This document shows, piece after piece, positions 60,536 to 64,000 of a stretch of DNA of 64,000 nt. A program made the position numbers and the translations under genes. A model generated the notes under the pieces. The model had not been told where the DNA came from, did no database searches, and saw nothing but the letters and a program-made list of their open reading frames with translations. Every line of letters starts with the position of its first letter. Position 1 is the first letter of the stretch. This DNA comes from CAJCIS01 sp965276755 (GTDB lineage: Bacteria; Pseudomonadota; Alphaproteobacteria; Acetobacterales; Acetobacteraceae): positions 1,550,001 through 1,614,000 of the forward strand of contig OZ255625.1 in the NCBI GenBank assembly GCA_965276755.1, given 5' to 3'.

Positions 60536-61555
60536 TCAGGCCTCCTGCGCCTGTGTCGGCATCATCTCGCCGAGTTTGCTGTTCTCGTCCACTGTGTTCG
60601 TACCATCCTGCTCGCTTGGATGCACATCGTCCCGTGCCGCTTCCGCCCGTGCCAATTCCCTGTGGTTGACCATGACGCGCCATGGCGCCACGTCACCAGG
60701 CACAAACCGGTCGAGCCAGCCCGCCAAGCGTTGCACGGCGTGAACGCTGCGGTGGCGACCGCCGGTACAACCGAGTGCGATGTTGACGTATTTCTTGCCC
60801 TCGGCGGCAAAGCGAGGCAAGAGAAACATTAACAACTCTGTTATCTTGTATAGGTAAGGCTCAAAATCCGGATCAGCCTCGATGTATGAGGCGACTTGTG
60901 TGTCCAACCCTGTGCCTGGACGCAAGATGGGGTCGTAGTGAGGGTTGCGCAGGAAGCGCATGTCGAAGACCAGATCTGCGTCCCGTGGCAGCCCTTTTGG
61001 ATAGCCGAAAGATGTGAGCGAAATGGTCATGCCGGTGCCCGCGCCCGCCACACCGTAGCGGGCATCGATCATGCTGCGAAGGGCTGCCAGCGCCAGCTCG
61101 CTTGTGTCCAGCACCAGGTCCGCCGCCTCGCGCAGGGGTGTCATCAGCCCGGTTTCGGCGCGGATGCCGTCCATCACGCGTGCATTGGGGGCGAGCGGAT
61201 GGCGCCGACGGGTTTCGGTATAGCGTCGCAGCAACACACTCTCCTCCGCAGCGGCGAAGACGAGTTCCGTGCGCAGGGCTGGGTTGAGCCGTAACCGTGC
61301 CAGCGTATTCAGTACAGCGGGCACATCGAATCCGCGGCTTCGCGTGTCCATGCCAACGGCAGCGGGGCGGTCCGCGCGCGTGACCAGCTCCTCCACAAGC
61401 TGGATCGGCGGGTTGTCCACCGCTTCATAGCCCAGATCCTCGAGCATGTGCAGGATGGAGGATCGCCCCGCGCCGGACAGGCCGGTAACCAGAACAACGC
61501 GCCGCGCCGGCGGCGGGTCCTCAACGATCGGCTGGGGCAAGCCTTGGGTGTTCAA
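60536..61555 (-). CDS. rapZ: RNase adapter protein RapZ
   Basis: 339 residues. VLVTGLSGAGRSSILHMLED is the P-loop (GRS in place of GKS); EAVDNPPIQLVEELV, RRRHPLAPNARVMDGI and FGYPKGLPRDADLVFDMRFL follow, and the C-terminal half has IALGCTGGRHRSVHAVQRLA with a phosphatase-like loop. In E. coli RapZ directs RNase E to GlmZ sRNA to control GlmS; here the PTS neighbours suggest a signalling link, but no GlmZ was seen. TTG start at 61555 overlaps the hprK stop. The last about 35 residues are a polar tail. Confidence 0.94.
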   Translation of the reverse strand: MNTQGLPQPIVEDPPPARRVVLVTGLSGAGRSSILHMLEDLGYEAVDNPPIQLVEELVTRADRPAAVGMDTRSRGFDVPAVLNTLARLRLNPALRTELVFAAAEESVLLRRYTETRRRHPLAPNARVMDGIRAETGLMTPLREAADLVLDTSELALAALRSMIDARYGVAGAGTGMTISLTSFGYPKGLPRDADLVFDMRFLRNPHYDPILRPGTGLDTQVASYIEADPDFEPYLYKITELLMFLLPRFAAEGKKYVNIALGCTGGRHRSVHAVQRLAGWLDRFVPGDVAPWRVMVNHRELARAEAARDDVHPSEQDGTNTVDENSKLGEMMPTQAQEA

Positions 61556-61974
61556 GCGAACGCTCCCGCCACGAGTTCAACCCTGCCTTGCAGGCAGTCC
61601 AGCGCCAAGGCCACAATTTGTGGGGCGGCACAGGCCCTGGCGTCCAGGCTTATCACCGGCAGGTCAAGATCAGGCAAACGCGCAAGCGAGGGAAGGCGGG
61701 CGCCGGCACCCAACTGCACCGCCAAAACCAGGCGAGCCGAGACGTGCGGCAGGCGCACCAGGCCAAAGCCGCGCACTTCCAGCAACCCCGCCAGCGCCTC
61801 TGGCGCCCAGGCCAGCATGCCATTGACCACCACCTGATCGTCGGCAATCAGATCGAAGCCACGATCGAGCAGGCGCAGTACCAGGTCGGACTTGCCCGCG
61901 CCCGGGGCACCAAGCAGCAGCACGCCGGCACCCTGCCTTGCCGCCGCGCTGGCATGCAGGGTTCGCACCGCCAT
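61552..61974 (-). CDS. hprK: HPr kinase/phosphorylase, short alphaproteobacterial form
   Basis: 140 residues, only the catalytic domain. LLLGAPGAGKSDLVLRLLDRG is the P-loop, LIADDQVVV the catalytic Asp region and LLEVRGFGLVRLPHVS the signature of the HprK family. The N-terminal domain of Gram-positive HprK is absent, as is usual in alphaproteobacteria. It phosphorylates the regulatory Ser of HPr in response to nucleotide and sugar-phosphate levels. ATG 61974. Overlaps rapZ by four bases; first gene of the PTS operon in this window. A sensor pair usually found upstream is replaced by an AI-2E transporter gene. Confidence 0.94.
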   Translation of the reverse strand: MAVRTLHASAAARQGAGVLLLGAPGAGKSDLVLRLLDRGFDLIADDQVVVNGMLAWAPEALAGLLEVRGFGLVRLPHVSARLVLAVQLGAGARLPSLARLPDLDLPVISLDARACAAPQIVALALDCLQGRVELVAGAFA

Positions 61975-61975
61975 C

Positions 61976-63175
61976 CTAGGCCGGCTTGGCCGCCGATTCC
62001 GGGGCGGGCTTGGGCGGCGCGCGCTTGTGCGGCGGTTCTGCCCCGAGCAGATGGCCGAGCGGGGTCAGCACCTCGATATGGTCGCACAGGATCTTGGTCA
62101 CCGCCAGCAGCGGCACGGCAAGCAGCGCGCCGGTGACGCCCCACAGCCAGTCCCAGAACATCAGCGAGGCAATGACCAGCAGCGGATTGAGCGTAAAGCG
62201 CCGCGCCAGCAGCATGGGCGTGACCGTCTCGCCTTCCAGCAGGTGGATCATCAGGTAGACGCCCGAAGGTGCGAGCGCCCAGGCCACGTTGCTGAAGGTG
62301 AACAGGCCCACGAAGAAGAAGACCACCATGCCGGTTACCGGCCCCAGAATGGGCACGTAATTCAGCAGGAAGGCCGCCGTGCCCCACAGCAGCGGGTTGG
62401 GCAGACCGAAGGCCCAGACGGACAGGCCATTGGCGATGCCCACGAGCAAATTCATGATCGTGATTGTGACCAGATAGAGGCTGATGTTGTGTTCGACCTC
62501 GCCGGCGATCTGTATCGCGCGCTTCTTTTCCTGGAAGCCGGGCAGGATCTCGACGAAACGGCGCAGCAGACTGTCGCCATCGGCCAGCAGGAAGAAGAGC
62601 ACGATGATCAAGGTGAAGAGCTCGCCCAGGAAGGCCTTGGTGCCGGTCAGCACGGACAGGCCCACGCCACCCATGCCGCTGCCGGACTGATTGGAAACGG
62701 TCACGACCTGGCCCTTTGGCGCCTGCTGACCCTGGTGCATCAGCTTGTCCATCTGGCCGGGCACGCCCTGCAGCATGGCGATCGGGCGCCTGAGGAAGCT
62801 GAGCTTGGCTTCCAGCGTCGGCAGGCTCTGCGGCGCCTTGGCGATCCACTCCTCTGCGGGCATGGAGATGGCAAAGCCGATGCCGCCGGCAACCGAGAAC
62901 AGGGTCAGGATCGCGACCAGGGCGGCGAGCATGCGCGGCACGTGCAGGCGCTTGTTGAGGAAGGTGACGGGCGGCCCGAGCAGCAGGCCCAGCACCATGG
63001 CCAACACGAAGGGCAGGATGATCGAGGAGGCGAAGTAGAGCGTGTAGAGGATGCCGAGCGTGGCCAGGATCACCAGGCTCACGTCCCGCGCGCTGAAATT
63101 GGCTTCCGCCATGACCTGGCGCGCCTGGAGCGTCTCGGCGTCCACCGGGTCCATCTTGTCCTGTGCGTCCGCCAT
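61976..63175 (-). CDS. AI-2E-family transporter
   Basis: 399-residue membrane protein with about eight helices. ARDVSLVILATLGILYTLYF opens the first pair; FLGELFTLIIVLFFLLADGD and PNPLLWGTAAFLLNYVPILG, then LLEGETVTPMLLARRFTLNP are core blocks of the YdiK/PerM family. Some members export autoinducer-2, others are Na+/H+ antiporters, so the substrate is open. A Pro/Ala-rich cytoplasmic tail ends the protein. ATG 63175 is preceded by GGGGTGGGG. The stop is one base from the hprK start; it may be the first gene of the PTS transcript. Confidence 0.88.
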   Translation of the reverse strand: MADAQDKMDPVDAETLQARQVMAEANFSARDVSLVILATLGILYTLYFASSIILPFVLAMVLGLLLGPPVTFLNKRLHVPRMLAALVAILTLFSVAGGIGFAISMPAEEWIAKAPQSLPTLEAKLSFLRRPIAMLQGVPGQMDKLMHQGQQAPKGQVVTVSNQSGSGMGGVGLSVLTGTKAFLGELFTLIIVLFFLLADGDSLLRRFVEILPGFQEKKRAIQIAGEVEHNISLYLVTITIMNLLVGIANGLSVWAFGLPNPLLWGTAAFLLNYVPILGPVTGMVVFFFVGLFTFSNVAWALAPSGVYLMIHLLEGETVTPMLLARRFTLNPLLVIASLMFWDWLWGVTGALLAVPLLAVTKILCDHIEVLTPLGHLLGAEPPHKRAPPKPAPESAAKPA

Positions 63176-63281
63176 CCGCCCCACCCCTTCACTGCGCGCT
63201 TGCACCCGTGCCGTGCACGTGCCCCCGGTTGCCAACCAAGCGCCCTTTGCACATAGGGTTCCACAACCCAAGGAAACCACA

Positions 63282-64000
63282 ATGCCCGATACCCATGTGA
63301 CCTCCGCACCCCGTGTGAACGCAGGACTGGCGCACGACTACAAGGTGCGGGATTTCTCGCTGGCCGAGTGGGGCCGCAAGGAAATCGCCATGGCCGAGGA
63401 CGAGATGCCCGGCCTGATGGCCCTGCGCGCCGAATACGGTGCGTCGAAGGTGCTGGCCGGTGCGCGCATCGTCGGCTGCCTGCACATGACGATCCAGACC
63501 GCGGTGCTGATCGAGACGCTGATTGCGCTGGGGGCGAGCGTGCGCTGGTCGTCCTGCAACATTTTTTCCACGCAGGATCATGCCGCCGCCGCCGTGGCTG
63601 CGGCGGGCATTCCGGTCTTTGCCTGGAAGGGCATGAACGAGGAGGAGTTCTGGTGGTGCATCGAACAGACCGTGCGCGGGCCGGATGGCTGGGTGCCGAA
63701 CATGATCCTGGACGATGGTGGCGACCTGACCGTTCTGATGCATGAGAAGCACCCCGAACTGCTGGACGCCGTGCGCGGGTTGTCCGAGGAGACCACGACC
63801 GGCGTGCACCGGCTGTGGCAGATGGCAAAGGAAGGCCGCCTGCGTGTGCCGGCCATCAACGTCAATGACAGCGTGACGAAGTCGAAATTCGATAATTTGT
63901 ATGGCTGCCGGGAGAGCCTGGTGGACGCGATCCGCCGCGGCACGGACGTGATGATGGCTGGCAAGGTCGCCGTGGTCGCGGGCTTTGGCGATGTCGGCAA
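63282..64000 (+). CDS. ahcY: Adenosylhomocysteinase (3' end outside window)
   Basis: Hydrolyses S-adenosylhomocysteine to adenosine and homocysteine. The first 239 residues are present. KVRDFSLAEWGRKEIAMAE and EMPGLMALR at the N-terminus, RIVGCLHMTIQTAVLIETL with the substrate His/Thr, SSCNIFSTQDHAAAAV with the conserved Cys and Asp, NVNDSVTKSKFDNLYG with the catalytic Asp/Lys, and the start of the NAD-binding loop VAGFGDVG at the window edge. ATG 63282 has AAGGAA upstream. In related bacteria it adjoins the same PTS genes. Confidence 0.98.
   Translation, partial: MPDTHVTSAPRVNAGLAHDYKVRDFSLAEWGRKEIAMAEDEMPGLMALRAEYGASKVLAGARIVGCLHMTIQTAVLIETLIALGASVRWSSCNIFSTQDHAAAAVAAAGIPVFAWKGMNEEEFWWCIEQTVRGPDGWVPNMILDDGGDLTVLMHEKHPELLDAVRGLSEETTTGVHRLWQMAKEGRLRVPAINVNDSVTKSKFDNLYGCRESLVDAIRRGTDVMMAGKVAVVAGFGDVG

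Noticed and set aside
63176..63281. SAM or SAH riboswitch before ahcY
   Set aside because: Such elements precede ahcY in some bacteria, but I could not find the required conserved core in these 106 bases.

Overview
The window is GC-rich chromosomal DNA from an alphaproteobacterium, most likely a member of the Acetobacteraceae (Rhodospirillales); I cannot fix the genus. Pointers are the gene content (a sugar-less PTS regulatory block hprK-rapZ-manX-HPr-EI next to ahcY, a Mg-type HemB, malate synthase G, a PaoABC-type molybdenum aldehyde dehydrogenase), the frequent GTG and TTG starts, and three interspersed palindromic repeat families of a kind I associate with acetic acid bacteria. Most of the window is housekeeping and metabolic genes in short operons on both strands. 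No rRNA, tRNA, CRISPR array, transposase or integrase was seen.

Layout. 0-5.7 kb: end of rph, a zeta-toxin-like module wedged before rdgB-pdxY, a methyltransferase, a CBS protein and a PEP-CTERM protein. 5.8-10.1 kb: DUF188 protein, EamA exporter, PPOX-fold protein and glcB. 10.2-22.8 kb: one giant filamentous-haemagglutinin gene (about 4,208 residues). 23.0-24.0 kb: a lower-GC islet with a DUF4258-like gene and a broken Shedu-like (DUF4263) gene. 24-32.3 kb: sulfotransferase, SGNH hydrolase, uppP, sugar epimerase, glmU, a lower-GC patch with a secreted unknown and a DUF2513 scrap, and a ClC antiporter. 32.3-39.4 kb: VOC, HTH and DUF2171 genes, paoABC, stress proteins and an MBL hydrolase. 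39.5-48.9 kb: HI0933-type flavoprotein, recQ, OmpA-like lipoprotein, cydC-like ABC exporter, glyA, amino-acid permease and hemB. 48.9-50.4 kb: lineage-specific small genes and a GH128 fragment. 50.7-56.7 kb: truB-rpsO-pnp, nitronate monooxygenase and queuosine-precursor transporter. 57-64 kb: FkbM methyltransferase, PTS regulatory operon, AI-2E transporter and the start of ahcY.

The most unusual feature is the repeat load. Family A has 16 copies, about one per 4 kb: eight inverted pairs and eight single arms. Each arm is itself a small hairpin with a TGC loop, the arrangement of REP singlets and REPIN doublets. Some variant arms carry compensatory changes that keep the hairpin. Two copies have a second palindrome inserted in an arm, and two have extra outer inverted ends like a MITE. 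Because the arms lack stop codons in several frames, copies are read into neighbouring genes: they supply C-terminal tails to the epimerase, GlmU and ClC, and the only visible start codon or N-terminus to the CydC-like exporter and the FkbM methyltransferase. Family B (AT-rich palindromes) lies upstream of clc, hemB, truB and yhhQ. Family C has two copies of about 190 bp, each with a different but internally perfect 23-24 bp stem; one abuts the sulfotransferase start, the other lies between rpsO and pnp.
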